Below are positions 10,788 through 22,559 of a stretch of DNA of 64,000 bases, piece by piece; the stretch's first letter is position 1; each line of letters opens with the position of its first letter. The DNA is from Nemophila menziesii (lineage: Eukaryota; Streptophyta; Magnoliopsida; Boraginales; Hydrophyllaceae): positions 1,550,001 through 1,614,000 of the forward strand of contig JARWIR010000039.1 of the NCBI GenBank assembly GCA_029959085.1, in the 5' to 3' direction. The translations under genes and the position numbers were made by a program. The notes under the pieces were generated by a model. It was not told the DNA's origin and did no database searches. It worked only from the letters and a program-made list of their open reading frames with translations.

Positions 10788-10908
10788 AAACCAAAACCTG
10801 TAAACCTGAGAAAGAAAAACAACCCAAAGCGTAAAACTGAAAAATAAAACTAAAACTAAACTAACAATTAAAATACTAAAAGATTAACACCGGGGTCACA
10901 CGCTACCG

Positions 10909-10926
10909 TCCCCGGCATCGGCGCCA
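10909..10926 (-). other. Primer binding site for tRNA-Asp (El-2)
   Basis: The minus strand reads TGGCGCCGATGCCGGGGA, 17 of 18 bases complementary to the 3' end of plant tRNA-Asp(GTC) (TCCCCGGCAACGGCGCCA). It lies six bases inside the LTR end. A tRNA-Asp primer is a known property of the Athila lineage. Confidence 0.9.
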
Positions 10927-10932
10927 AAAACT

Positions 10933-12701
10933 TGGTGGGTCCTAGGGTGTTATAAAATAAAGTGCAAAATAGAGGAACCACTTAACCGCAAGTGTACGAT
11001 TGTCCCCAGTAATATATGATAGTCAAGTTCGTTCTCAGGGACGGATTAGGTTCAACTCAAATATTAATCAAGTAGTAGGAATAATTGCTAGACAGAAAAA
11101 TAAAAGATATAATTTTTGTTTGGTTTTTGTAAATTAAAAGATGCAAATAAAGTAAAGACTAAAATTAAATTAACAGAAAGGAAATAAAGCAATAAACGAC
11201 TAACTTCAGCTAAGAGAGATACTTGAGTATCGCAAATGAATCCACTTAATCAATATAATCTATGTTATGTCTAAGGGCAGAATTGGAATTATAATATTAG
11301 CCGGGACTCTAATATCTCCTAGCCCCATGTCGGGTGGACCTAGAAGCTATCCTAAAGTATTATAAACACCTGTATGGTCGAATATATCTCTTCGGATGAT
11401 GTGATTTTACCTCTTTGGCTATGTAATTAGTTAAGTCTGTCGGTCAATAACGGACATTACACGGGTATTACCTAGATCTGTACTCAAACCCCCCCTGTCG
11501 GATGATCACTTCGCCACTAAAGTGAATAGCCCAAATACTAACAGCTAATTCTAGTTGCGCGGAAAAGAATTAGTAATGAAAACAAAGTAATAACCAATAT
11601 ATAAAACTCAATCCTATTTAAATCTAAACAATCCCAAATTCAAAACATAGATTCATTAATTAAGGTTCATCCCTTTTATGCGATTCTCAAGTATAAAGAA
11701 ATTTAGCTCATAAGAAAATTAAAGAATAACATAAAAGAAAAGGAATTCATGTTCAATTACAAAAGATAGATAAAAACCTAAAGGGTTGAATGACTATTGT
11801 TGGAAGAACAGGATTCCTCCAACTTCTAGCTTCTTCTCTCCTTCGTGCTCTGACTTGAAAACCTTAAGCCTCTTGTTTAATTATCTGAAGTGTGTAAAAG
11901 TAGGAGGTTAAGGGGTGTATTTATAGGTGTTGGAGGACCCTAGGTCGAATTTTGCTTGGAGTGGAAGACAAGTCAAAGATTCTTAAATTCGTAGCTCTAA
12001 ATTTTAGGAAAGGTAAGATTTTGCTGCTGATTTGATTTGGTCATATCTTTTTCAATACTTATCCGTTTGAGAAGTTACAATATATGAAACCACTTGTCTT
12101 GGAAAGAGCTTTCTATTGGTGCAGACCACTCGTCCAGAATCCATGCCAATCTTTTATTATGATTTAATCTCTAAAACGTGGCTGGATTTTCAGATTCACA
12201 AGGCAGCTTTATCTTTTCCTCCTTTGAATAAATCTTTCCTAAATCTTCTTATTTCCATGTAAATCTTCTTTCCTTTCATCTTAATCTTGACTTGGCCTCT
12301 AAGTAATTACCATTTATCTCTTAAATCTTTACATTAAATAAATAATTAAATCGCATATGCTTAAAAAGAATAAATCAACAAATCAAGAAATAGAAATAGG
12401 AAAGTGCACTCTAAAAATAGAAACTCGACTAAAACTCATTCCTAACACTCTAAAATACACTAAGACTTTATTCTCACTTCTTCTCCTTGGATTGGTCTTT
12501 CATGAAATTCAAGAACCAATTAACTTTGCATTAAAAATAGTCAAATTTAGGCACAAAAGCCCAGATTCTGCAAATAGTTAATTTCCAAGGGGAGAAATGT
12601 AATATGATCAATTAAGCCTAAAAGTCTATCAAATAAGTCATTTATTCACCTAAAAGGATGTCTCCAAGGGGCTAATAATTAGAAGAAAACGGGAGTCATC
12701 A
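10933..12701 (-). repeat. 5' LTR of El-2, complete (1769 bp)
   Basis: Read on the minus strand it runs from TGATGACTCCCG (12701) to GGACCCACCA (10933). The length is identical to El-1's LTR. Its start has a one-base change (TGATGACTCCC against TGATGTCTCCC). The flank at 12702 belongs to an unrelated gag fragment, so this is the insertion border of El-2. Confidence 0.88.
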
Positions 12702-14590
12702 GTCTATTCCACATCTCCTCGCCCAAATATCAATTAACCATGTTCTATAGAGGGCTTAACAGCAAGTCCAAGGCAAAGGTAAATAATTTAGGAGATGGAT
12801 TTTTGTATTATTAGATCCAGAATATGCTCGTATCACTATGGAAAGAGTTATTAAAACCGAAAGAAGTTGGCCACTAGAGATAGAAGAAGAAGATTACTTA
12901 GAGGCAATAAGGATCGAAGAATTAAGCCAACTCAAAGAATTACAAGCATAATTACGCTTAGAGAGTGGTTTCGTAGCCCAGTTGATCCAAATAAACACAA
13001 TGCCTCCATGTCCTGGTTGTGGAGAAAGTATTCATTCGTGGAAGAATTGCATTAATAATCCAGCTTCGATTTCCTTCATATCTCATCAAAAAGTCCATTA
13101 TTCGAAATGAAATCATCACACTATAGGAAATCACGCTAATTATTACTCCCCACGGAATCATAATTGGGTCGAAAATCAAATTAACAATTATCAAACTCGA
13201 CCTCAAAAATATTATTATCAAGCTCAAACACAACCAATCTATCAACAATTATCAACTCAAGCTCCACAGTATAATTCATATTCAACGCAACAAGCTACAT
13301 ATGATCAACCTTCACCGCAACCTTCAAGTAACAGTTTGGAACAAAGTCTAGATAAATTTATGGATACTATGAAGGAAAGCATGAAGATGAGTCAAGAAAT
13401 ATTTAAAGAACAACATATGGTTATTAAGAAACTCGAGAATCAGTTGTCACAAATTGATAGTTCATTACAAACCAAACAAAAAGGGAAACTTCTAAGCGAT
13501 ACTATAAATCCTCAAGATGATGCTTATTATGCAGTTGAATTAAGAAGTGGAAAACAATTACCTCCACCCAGAGTGGAAGAAACAGAACAATCAAAAGAAC
13601 CAACCCCTATTCCTGAAGAGGTGGTTGAAGAAACTGTTGAAAATAAAATTGAAGAGGTAATTGAACCAAAAAGTGTCCCTACAGAGAAGACACCAGAAAA
13701 GAAGAAAAGCATAGTGGTAAACAAAACACGTCCTCCACCACCATTCCCATCATGTGTCAAAAACAAGAACAATGAAAAAGAATTCAAGAAGTTCCTTGAC
13801 ATTGTGAGAAAATTAGATATCAACTACCAATTGTAGAAGCTCTCAGGAGAATGCCAAAATATCTTAAATTCATGAAGGACGTTCTTCTAACAAACTAGGT
13901 TTAAAAACTAGGGCATTGATTGGTTTACCAGAGGAGTGTAGTGCTATATGTCAAAGCAAGTTAACACCAAAGTTAAAAGATCCCAGAAGTTTTACAGATC
14001 CTATTGCCATTGGTGAAAGATGGACCGGGAAAGCTTTATGTGATTTAGGAAAAAGTATCAATCTCATGCATAAATCCCTGTTCGAGAAGCTCAACATAGG
14101 AGAGGTAATACCACTTCAGTGGTATTCGCTCCCTCTCCCAACAAGTACGTAAAATTGAAGATGTTTTAGTTAAAGTTGATAGTTTTATATTTCCTTTTGA
14201 TTTTATTATTCTTGAATATAACGCGGATAAGAATGTCCCCATCATCTTGGGTAGACCATTCTTAGCCACGGGGTTTACACTAATAGATGTTAAGAATGGT
14301 GAATTGATCACGAGGGTCTAAGACAAACAGATTAAATTTAAGGTATTCAAATCAATGAAGTTCTCTGGTTCTCCAGGAGATTGTTTGTTCTTAGACACTA
14401 TTAAAAAGGTTGATAAAGAGCCAACAAAGCCTATGGAGACCTTAGGATTGAAGGAGATAAAGCAGAGGAAGAAACCATCAATTAAAGTTCGTCCAGATCT
14501 TAAAGATGGCCCATACCCTGCTCTTGCGGAGAAGAGAACCATAAAACGTTCCACGCAGGTTCCAAGAGAACCCAAGAAAGAGAAGACAAG
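12702..14590 (+). pseudogene. Gag-protease fragment of a divergent Athila-like element
   Basis: Plus-strand gag C-terminal half with a zinc-knuckle-like start (MPPCPGCGESIHSWKNC, about 13000-13050), a glutamine/asparagine-rich linker, a coiled coil (13336 on), the segment YAVELRSGKQLPPP, RPPPPFPSCVKN, then after a frameshift IGLPEECSAICQSKL (13916 on) and the protease motif as CDLGKSIN, where the usual A is K, and VPIILGRPFLATG (about 14235-14275). After that come pol N-terminal residues (KFSGSPGDCLFLD) to about 14590. Protein similarity to El-2 and El-8 is clear but lower than between those two, so this is another subfamily. It ends by joining LTR sequence; see the next entry. Confidence 0.8.
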
Positions 14591-15460
14591 ACAAGAAGGT
14601 GTTGTATATTATTCATGCCATTCTGACCCTTCACCTTTGTATTTCTTTCTTTCTCTAGTATGAACTAATTCTGTTTAGCTTGAGATTAGCATAAGGGTAA
14701 GAACCCTAGACTTGTTTTATATTTATTTTAATTTGGGGTGTCTTTTACATTTAACTGAAATTAGTGTTGATATCTCTGTTTTTATGTGCTTTGATGTATT
14801 GTCTGTAGTTCTTGCGGTGGCCAACGTATAGGATTACCATAATAGTAGTTAGATGGTCGCCCGGAAGGAGTGTCTAATTATTGAAACACCACATAAACAT
14901 CTAGTGTGCGGTATTGATCCGAAAGGGTTTGCCTAACTAGATAGTCACTAAGGATTGAGATTCACCAACGATCATTGCGCTGGGTCCCCTTAACCAAGTC
15001 CCATGGTAATTGTTAGATCGCCACCTAAGTCCACCTGGAAGGGGGTTAGGAGGAATATAGAATCCTGGCTATTGCATATCACACAATTCTCCCTTACATA
15101 AATAGGTTATAACACAAGGCTAGTGGGGATTACTTACTACATCTCGAGCTAAACTCTCATACTACTTCTTTCCTTCTATTTATTTTCCTGTCTTTATTTC
15201 ATTTAGTTAATGGTTTAGAGCCTTTAAAAAAATAAAAAAAATATGTCAGAGTCTTTTAGCGTATCATTCTTCTAACTTCCTTTATTTGCACTTTATATTT
15301 GCATTAGTTCCTAGTTAACTTTTGTAGTCTCTGAGGACGAATTCTACTTATCATTGAAACTTGCGTACGAACTGTGATACTTGCAGTGAGTAACATGATT
15401 GGTAAGGTGATAGTTTGTATCTTTATTTATTATTATTTTAGCACACCCTACCCGCCACCA
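14590..15460 (+). repeat. 5'-truncated LTR of El-3
   Basis: From about 14600 the sequence matches 20800-21653 (for example the TATTCATGCCATTC block, the multi-block GTCCACCTGGAAGG region and the U5 end GCCACCA at 15454-15460). The join to the preceding gag-protease fragment lies in a purine-rich stretch that resembles the LTR at that point (AGAGAAGACAAG), so a microhomology-mediated deletion is likely. The left part of the LTR is missing. Confidence 0.8.
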
Positions 15461-15466
15461 AGTTTT

Positions 15467-15484
15467 TGGTGCCGCTGCCAGGGA
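15467..15484 (+). other. Primer binding site for tRNA-Asp (El-3)
   Basis: TGGTGCCGCTGCCAGGGA, 15 of 18 bases complementary to plant tRNA-Asp. The spacer AGTTTT separates it from the LTR end, as in El-2, El-7 and El-8. Confidence 0.85.
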
Positions 15485-15582
15485 CTACATCGTTAGTCGT
15501 AGTGTTTTTATTTAGTGTTTTGATTTTAATTAGTTCTATTTTACGCTTTTGTTTTTAGTTTTGTTTAATTCAGTTTATTCGG

Positions 15583-15960
15583 ATGGCAAGTCCGAGAAAT
15601 ACAAAAAAGAAAGAGAGAAGGAGGAGTTCAGAATAGGCGAAGAAGTCTCATTGAAAAGCCTGATATTCCACAAAATGCGCGTACGCTCAAGAGTTCTTGG
15701 ATGCGGCCATTCATTGTTACATGGATAACCTAGTTCTGATTAAATAGGAGTATGCATGAGGAGGCGTGTATATTTCCTATGGGAATAGTGTGGTGCGCGT
15801 AAGCTGGCCCGGACACCCATACATAAAAAAAAAGTATTATCTCTGAGAAGTTCGTGGGAGTTAAAGGAAAGGGATACAAATTCCGCGTGGTAGCTATTGA
15901 TAAACTCACTCACTGCTAGGGAGGTTATGTTAAGAAATAAACTTGGAGGTAACATGTCAA
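15583..15960 (+). pseudogene. El-3 fused remnant of leader ORF and integrase C-terminus
   Basis: An ATG at 15583 gives 17 codons (MASPRNTKKKERRRSSE) before a stop. In another frame the following bases read RIGEEVSLKSLIFHKM and then RPFIVTW, which parallel the integrase C-terminal segment of El-7 (FGVGSMVAWKASKQENM, MGPFVVTR). A SINE fragment (15720-15833) interrupts it. After the SINE the sequence follows El-7 to the end of pol (ACTCACTCACTGCTAGG near 15905). Confidence 0.5.
15720..15833 (+). mobile_element. 5'-truncated SINE copy
   Basis: Matches 31394-31510, the 3' part of the SINE at 31266: both share CCTAGTTCTGATTAA, GGAGGCGTGTATATTTCC and GACACCCATA before a run of A. Nine A residues (15825-15833) end the copy. 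It interrupts the integrase C-terminus remnant of El-3. Confidence 0.75.
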
Positions 15961-16019
15961 ACTTAATGATGTTAAATAAAAGTGCTTTCCGGGAGACATC
16001 CCACAGTTTTTATGTTTTT

Positions 16020-18060
16020 TATGTTTTAATTTATGTTTAGGTTAGTTATTTTAATTTGATACTGCAGTAATGAGAAAGGTAGAAATATTTTTGATGTGCA
16101 TGTACCTTAGAAATCGAGTTAGGGGTGAAAAATTGGAGTATTTGCGAAATCCAGCAGTGCCTGGTGGTACACCGCACCTTTACGCGGTGCACCGCACCCC
16201 ACAAAAGCGTCACGGCAGTCAAGGAATTAGGTACACATGTGAGGCTTCCAATTGAAAATTGTATCGTCACTAGCGCTTGTACTGCGCCACGGTGCCAAAC
16301 AGAAGAGTCACGCGGTACACCGTATCAGATCCGCGGTGCACCGTGCCTAGAGAAAACCGTCGCCATTGTTAAGAAATCAGGGTCCACGCTGAGAGAAAGA
16401 AAGATCATGTGGTGTACCGCACCTCTACCGCGGTGCACCGCACCCAATAACCGTGTCAACCAATGCACAATACCATGTCACGTGAGGGAGACTATACAAA
16501 GCTACGGTATACCGCACCCCTACCGCGGTACACCACACGACATGCAAGAAAACTTTGGAAGACCATAACTTTGCGCTCAAAGGTCGGAATTCACTTTTTC
16601 TTGAGCCTAAACTGCGTATATTTTCAAGATATATCCAATGGTGAAATAAAAAATTACGCTTGGTATACCGGCCCGACCATATCGACACACACGAAAAAAG
16701 GGTCACGATGGTCCAAAGCTGAGAGTTTGACCGGCATATCAGCCATATGAGAGGTATACCGGCCCGGAGGCGTCTAAGAAGTTTAATTTTGAGATTTTAG
16801 TGTCCTTAATGGTGCCAAACCTAATCCTAGCCTCCTCCAACTTCACAAAAACGAATATTTCAGCCCCAAAATTCATTAAAACGCCATGAAATCTTCACCA
16901 AGCCTCTACCTCACATCAAAACACCACCAAATCACCATTAATTCATATTCATATCCTTCACTACACTCCTATAAACAAGATTCAAACACCAAAATCAATC
17001 CAAAACTCATAGAATTGAAGAATCAAAACGATAATCTTTTTCCGGTTTTAGTTTATGTTTACTTTAATTTTTTTAGTTGATTATTGCAATAATGAGAAAG
17101 GTAGAAATGTTTTTGATTCGCATGTACCTTAGAAATCAATTTTGGGGTGAAAAATTGGAGTTATTGCGAAATCCAGCAGTGCCTAGCGGTACGCCGCACC
17201 TTCACGCGGTTCACCGCAACCCACAAAAGCGTCACGACAGTCAAGGAATTAGGTACACGTGTGAGGTTTCCAATTGAAAATTGTATTGTCACTAGTGCTT
17301 ATATTGCGCCACGCTGCCAAACAGAAGAGTCACGCAGTTCACCGTATTAGATCCGCAGAGCACCGTGCCTAAAGAAAACCGTCGCCATTGTCAAGATATC
17401 AGGGTCCACGCCAAGAACAAGAAAGATCATGCGGTGTACCGCACCTCTACCGCTGTCCACCGCACCCAAGAACCGTGTCAGCCAATGCACAATACCGTAT
17501 CACGTGAGGGTGACAATACAAAGTTGAGGTATACCACACCCCTAACGCGGTACACCACACGACACTCCAGAAAACTTTGGAAGACCATAACTTTGCGCTC
17601 AAAAGTTAGAATTCACTTTTTCTTGATCGTAAACTGTGTATCTTTTCAAGATCTATCCAATGGTGAAAAAATTTAAGCCTGGTATACCGGCCCGACCGTA
17701 TCGACAAACGCGAAAAAAGGGTTACGATAGTCCAAAGCTGAGAGTGACCGGCGTACCAGCCATATGAGCGGTATACCGGCCGGTAGGCGTCTAAACAGAT
17801 TATTATTGAGATTTTATGGTCTATAATGGTGCCAAACCTAATCCTAGCCTCCTCCAACTTCACAAAAACGAATATTTCAACCCCATAATTCATTAAAACA
17901 CCATGAAAGCTTCACCAAACCTCTACCTCTCATCAAAACACCACCAAATCACCATTAATTCATATTCAAATCCTTCCCTACACTCCTATAAACAAGATTC
18001 AAACACCCAAATCAATCCAAAACTCATAGAATCGAAGAATCAAAATGATAATCTTCTTCC
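16020..18060 (+). repeat. 1.02-kb tandem duplication in the El-3 post-pol region
   Basis: 16064-17040 and 17085-18060 are direct repeats at a period of about 1.02 kb. Both copies hold AATGAGAAAGGTAGAAAT, the palindrome-rich block (GCGGTGCACCGC at 16184-16195 and 16430-16441 in copy one; changed in copy two, as in GCGGTTCACCGC), the conserved line CATAACTTTGCGCTCAAA, and the stretch leading to CACTCCTATAAACAAGATTC. Small open frames in both copies are shifted against each other and do not look like protein genes. Confidence 0.85.
17987..17992 (+). promoter_or_regulatory. Candidate TATA box of an internal ORF2 promoter (El-3)
   Basis: CTCCTATAAAC lies 232 bases before the ORF2-start remnant at 18219. 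The same sequence occurs in the first duplicate (near 16970). The leader has one upstream ATG, unlike those of El-2, El-7 and El-8. Assigned by analogy with these copies. Confidence 0.4.
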
Positions 18061-18218
18061 AAAATTCCTTAAACCCATATCATCCAAGCAAGAGTTCATC
18101 ATATCCACATAGAGAATCATCATCCTTACACCTTTCCAAACCAAAACAACACCTTATCTATCTATAATCAAAAGGTATTCCAAGAGTGTTCAAACCTTTG
18201 AGTTGGGGGTCAAAACAG

Positions 18219-18287
18219 ATGACAAAAAGAAAAAATATATTATTTAAGTGTAAGGGAGATGAAGAATCAAAGCAAGGTATTGGGTAA
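18219..18287 (+). pseudogene. ORF2 start remnant of El-3 (22 codons)
   Basis: ATGACAAAAAG opens a frame of 22 codons (MTKRKNILFKCKGD...) and ends with TAA at 18285-18287. The first residues parallel the MTNRT start of El-2 and El-8. The motif GAGTTGGGGGT (18200-18210) ends eight bases before the ATG. No further ORF2 domain is recognised downstream. Confidence 0.5.
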
Positions 18288-18718
18288 GATCAAGAAGATT
18301 TCAAGTGAGATTGTACTAGTTCAGGAACAAACAAAAGGGAAAAACGGGTCAAGTAATTAGAGAGGAGCATACAATGGTGAAATAAAAGAGCAAAGCATTT
18401 ACATCTTTCAAGGAGAAAACACCATAACCTCTTCATATCAAGATCCCTACACCCAAGATGAAGCGAAGCTATTCAATAAGAAATTGGAGAAGGTGAGAAC
18501 AAGAGACTTCTAGAGTTGTATGATTGATTGGGATAAATCACAAGAGTAGGTAAGGATGTGCGAAATTGGTGATACTATAAGTTTACATACAAGAAAAGCA
18601 CCACACCCTATTTTGGGTATTATCATGCAAGGCATTATGCCTCGAGAGTATGTGTTATTTCTTACCTACCATTTCTTTATGTGCAATATTTGTGTTAGTT
18701 TAAATTTTATTGCTTTTT

Positions 18719-18738
18719 GAGTCGTGGGGACACGGCTC
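18719..18738 (+). other. Conserved hairpin after ORF2 (El-3)
   Basis: GAGTCGTGGGGACACGGCTC folds into an 8-bp stem with loop GGGA. One pair is G-U in RNA. Compared with El-2 (3802-3821) the loop is complementary in sense but the stem is the same. Confidence 0.6.
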
Positions 18739-20021
18739 TTTTTTTAGTTGGGGGTGGGGATTTGTTGTCTTCATCTTCCTTTTTGTTTTTAGCATAAAAT
18801 TTTAAATTTTTAGGGTTAGAATTGGCATAAAATATGGTGAATGTGCCTATTGAGCATGTTTTAATTAGATCAATGATATTAAGTAGTATGTTTTTGAATA
18901 GTGTCACAAATATGTTTAGTATGCATGCACGAAAACAAGAAGTAAAAGATAGGGAATATTAATAGAAATGTGTATGAAGTGTCAAGTTGGAACTTAGGGA
19001 GAGTTAATTGGTGTGTAGAACGTGAGGTTTGAAATTAGTTTAAAACCCGCTTATCTATGAACTAATAGTGAAAAAGTTACGAAATCTGGTAGTTAGAAAA
19101 GTAAATAAGGTAGTTCTTTCATATTGAAGCCACTTGAAGCCTTTTTGCTATCTCACCCTTTTATGTGATTATTATTATTATCCGTCTTAGCTCTTCTAAG
19201 CCTTTATAAAGCCTTTCATTAAACCATATTACAAGTCATACCCCTTAGTTAATAGGACTTATCCATATGACCCGCACTCGAATTGCAAAACCTAAGACAA
19301 GTTGTTTTAGAGCTTGAGTTTGGGGTGGTGGGTTTCATCATTGGGAAACATTGGGATTGGGAAGATTATACTTGTAATATTAATATTGATGAGTTTATTA
19401 TTGTAACCCTTTGCTAGGGTAAAAGTAAATGAAAAAAAAAAGTTGAAAAAAAGAAATATGAGCACAAGTGTATGATATCCCACCTCAAAAAAGGAGTCAT
19501 AACCAACTTAGTAAAAAATATGAAAAAGATTAAAAAGATTTGGATCGAAAAAGTGGAATTTGTTATGTAATCATCATAAAAAACTTTATTTGTGTTATTT
19601 GGGGATTCCATGTTAAGAAGTAACAAAAAATTGGGTTGAGTGAGAACATCTTCGAATGAAATGGGATGAGAGGAGAGAGCCAAAATCTCACTTTTCATTA
19701 TCCAAATATATCATATCGTCCCTAAGCTACATTATAACCGTAAAGACCTTACGATTTCTAAATACTGGGTGAAGGAATAATGGAACAATTAGGGTACATT
19801 TGAGTGGACCATTGGATACTATATTAGAACATGCGATCACCCTATTGTCGTTAGCACAAACTGAGTTGAAGACCTCTCCTTCTGGCATTACGAAGTTAAT
19901 CTGGACTTGAATTTAAGGATTGTTGATTATGTGAATCTTAAGCAAATATGTGCATTATTTATTTAACATTACTACATGATATATTTTAGGATATTTCTCT
20001 AGGATCGTTTATTACTTTATA

Positions 20022-20070
20022 TTCTTCTTCTTCTTCTTCTTCTTCTTCTTCTTCTTCTTCTTCTTCTTCT
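20022..20070 (+). repeat. (TTC)n microsatellite before the El-3 3' LTR
   Basis: About 16 TTC units, 80 bases before the LTR. A second run of TTC follows the same LTR at 21675-21708. Confidence 0.95.
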
Positions 20071-20149
20071 CCTTCTATATTTATTGTTGACTACCCTACT
20101 GTTCTTATCTTTATTGTATCCGGAAGATAGAACTTTGAGTTAGGGGTCA

Positions 20150-21653
20150 TGATGTCTCCCTATATGTGATATATTAATCTATACTCGAGACATAATTTTA
20201 GGAGTATTTAGTAATTAATTTTGGGATTTTTCCATATTCATTCATACTTTACACTTTCTTGTCTAATTTTAGGTGTTTGTGAGCTTTTGCGCATAAGTTG
20301 TGTATTATTTGTGTAGCACTTAGGTATATGGAAGCTAATACACCTATGGAAGCTGATTTGAAGTGGAAAAGTAAAGGAAATCCCTTAGTCAAAGTCAAAA
20401 TAAAAGAGTTTAAATATATTTAGAAAGTAAAGAAGTTGCCAAAACTGCACATACATCCATTAATTAATTGCTTAAGGATTTCGGTTACGAATTAGGAGGA
20501 TCTTTTTATATGAACAGATAGATCTTTCAACTTCAGTCGTTTCCATATAAAGAACATTAAATTCTGATAAGTAACGAAGGAGATATGACCAAATCAATAT
20601 TTGTAAAGGTTTGTCCTGTCCTACAAGTTAGGAATACGAATTTTGGTAAGATCAGATTTCCTTAACTTGGGGTTTACTCCATATTTCGACCAAGGGCCTA
20701 TATATCCATTCCAACCTTAGATAAATCATCCTTGGTCAGTCCTTAATCATATAAAGACCAAGAAGAAGCTTACATCAAGAGAAGAGAAGACAAGAAGTAT
20801 TTGGACACTATTCATGCCATTCCAACCCTTCACCTATGTAATTAATTTTCTTTCTTTCTCTAGTATGAACTAGATCTATTTTAACTTGACATTAGCATAA
20901 GTGTATGAACCCTTTACTTTTTTATATCTATTTTAATTTGGGATGTCATTTTATATTTAATTGAAATTAGTAGTGTTATCTCTGTTTTTATGTGCTTTGA
21001 TGTATTGTTTGTAGTTCTTACGGTGGCCAACGTATAGGATTACCATCATAGTAGTTAGATGGTCACCCGAAAGGGTTGTCTAATTATTGAAACACCACAT
21101 AAACGTCTAGTGTGCGGTAGTGATCCGAAAGGGCTTGCCTAACTAGATAGTCACTCAGATTTGAGATTAACAACCGATCAGTGCGCAGGGTTCCCTTACC
21201 CAAGTCACCTGGTAATTGTTAGGTCGCTACCTAAGTCCACCCGAAAAGGGTTTAGGAGGAATATAGAATCCTGGCTATTGCATATCACACAATTCTCCGT
21301 TATATAAATAGGTCATAACACAAGGCTAGTGGGAATTACCTGCTATATCTCGAACTAAACTCTCATACTACTTCTTCCCTTCTAAACTCTCATTATTTTA
21401 TTTAGTTAATTATTTAGAGTCATAAAACCAAACAAATATTTCAGAGTCTTTTGCGTATTATTCGTCTAACTTGTTTTATTTGCACTTTATATTTGCATTA
21501 GTTCTACCTAACATTCGTAGTCTCTGAGGACGAATTCTAGTTACCATTGAAACTTAAATGCGATATGTGATACTTGCATAGAGTTATGTGATTGGTAGGG
21601 TGATAGTTCTTATCTTATATTGTCATTATTTTATCACACCCTACCATCCACCA
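20150..21653 (+). repeat. 3' LTR of El-3 (1504 bp)
   Basis: Starts TGATGTCTCCCTAT and ends ATCCACCA. GAGTTAGGGGT (20137-20147) lies two bases before it, at the PPT position. The right half matches the truncated left LTR (14590-15460). A target-site duplication cannot be tested because the left LTR end is lost. Confidence 0.88.
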
Positions 21654-22559
21654 ATGATCAATGCATCTTCTTTGTTCTTCTTCTTCTTCTTCTTCTTCTT
21701 CTTCTTCTATTCTTCTCAAGTGACTATTTAAGAAACACTACATAGTGGCCTAAGTAGGTAGTAATTTCTTGTGGATGCAAGTCGTATCCATCGTTCTCTG
21801 GCAACGTTCTTCAAGTGATCTATGATAAACCTCCATGAACCTTCTTTAAAGGCTAAAATTGTACATACAAGCAATGAAGGACTAGTAGCACTTGTTCCTT
21901 CTAATTTGTTAGATTTCATATTGTACTACTCTAGGTGTGATTGCGCACAATTAATATTAAATATATGATTTAATACCAAATAAAAACCCTCCTAGAGGGG
22001 GGTTTGAATAGAACAATTCGAAATTATAAAATCTAACTCGAAGTCAGAACATTTGATTTTACATAAGATCCAAGCTTTGGTGGACTGGGATAAGTAGGAT
22101 AGAGGTACACTTAGAGGTGAGATATATAAGTAAGAATATTCAATTTAATTGTAGGTGGATATAATCTATGATGAACACTAATCAAGAATCAAGTGAGGCA
22201 ATTATACAAGAATCTCACATGTAAGATTTTAAGCCTAAGAATATATGCAAAGTAAAGGGTAAGATTATACCAAGGGAATGCAAAAATTTAAGAATTAAGG
22301 GAGAGATATTAAACATCATAGTTTATAGTGGTTCAGTTTCCCTACATCTACTACCTACGGTATGAGCACCATTAGGATTTCAATGTTCACCACTAGAACT
22401 CTTTGTGTCTCTTTAGGTGAGATCACAAAACTTTACACCATCCTGATTAGAAATTAATGTCCCTTTGTTCCCTTAAACTGCGAAGAAGTCTAAGTCATAG
22501 ATAGTGGTAAGTACTAGTGTCTCGAGCTACGTCTTTTCTCCATATAGTTAAAACTTAGT
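21654..22559 (+). other. Unassigned stretch with (TTC)n
   Basis: No gene recognised. It starts with a (TTC)n run at 21675-21708. A 63-codon open frame on the minus strand (21728-21919) has no family match I can name. The parts around 21990 (CTAGAGGGGGGTTTGAATAG) and 22325-22400 (TATAGTGGTTCAGTTTCCCTACAT) resemble phrases common in plant dispersed repeats; I cannot name the family. Confidence 0.4.

Larger units (their letters stand above)
1828..12701 (-). mobile_element. El-2: nearly full-length Athila-like retrotransposon
   Basis: Minus-strand order: 5' LTR (10933-12701), PBS for tRNA-Asp (10909-10926), gag, protease, RT, RNase H, integrase (stop at 5288), a GC-rich palindrome cluster, a TATA box, a shortened ORF2 (4333-3884), a hairpin, a long non-coding tail and 578 bp of the 3' LTR. 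The missing 3' LTR part lies outside the window beyond El-1. Adding it gives about 12.1 kb, a usual Athila size. The lineage call rests on the tRNA-Asp PBS, the gag/protease motifs (for example IGLPEECSAICQ and CDLGASIN) and the presence of a post-pol ORF. Inactivated by several frameshifts and stops, yet still easy to read. Confidence 0.92.
14590..21653 (+). mobile_element. El-3: non-autonomous Athila-like element
   Basis: Order: 5'-truncated LTR (14590-15460), PBS (15467-15484), a scrap of coding sequence, a long post-pol region with a 1.02-kb tandem duplication, TATA box, short ORF2 start, hairpin, tail and complete 3' LTR (20150-21653). Gag, protease, RT and most of integrase are absent: sequence resembling the integrase C-terminus follows within about 100 bases of the leader. 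El-7 has the same basic plan. Such elements would need proteins from a complete relative. Confidence 0.8.

Noticed and set aside
20022..21708. CRISPR-like array from regularly spaced repeats
   Set aside because: These are TTC microsatellites without spacers, in a plant genome.
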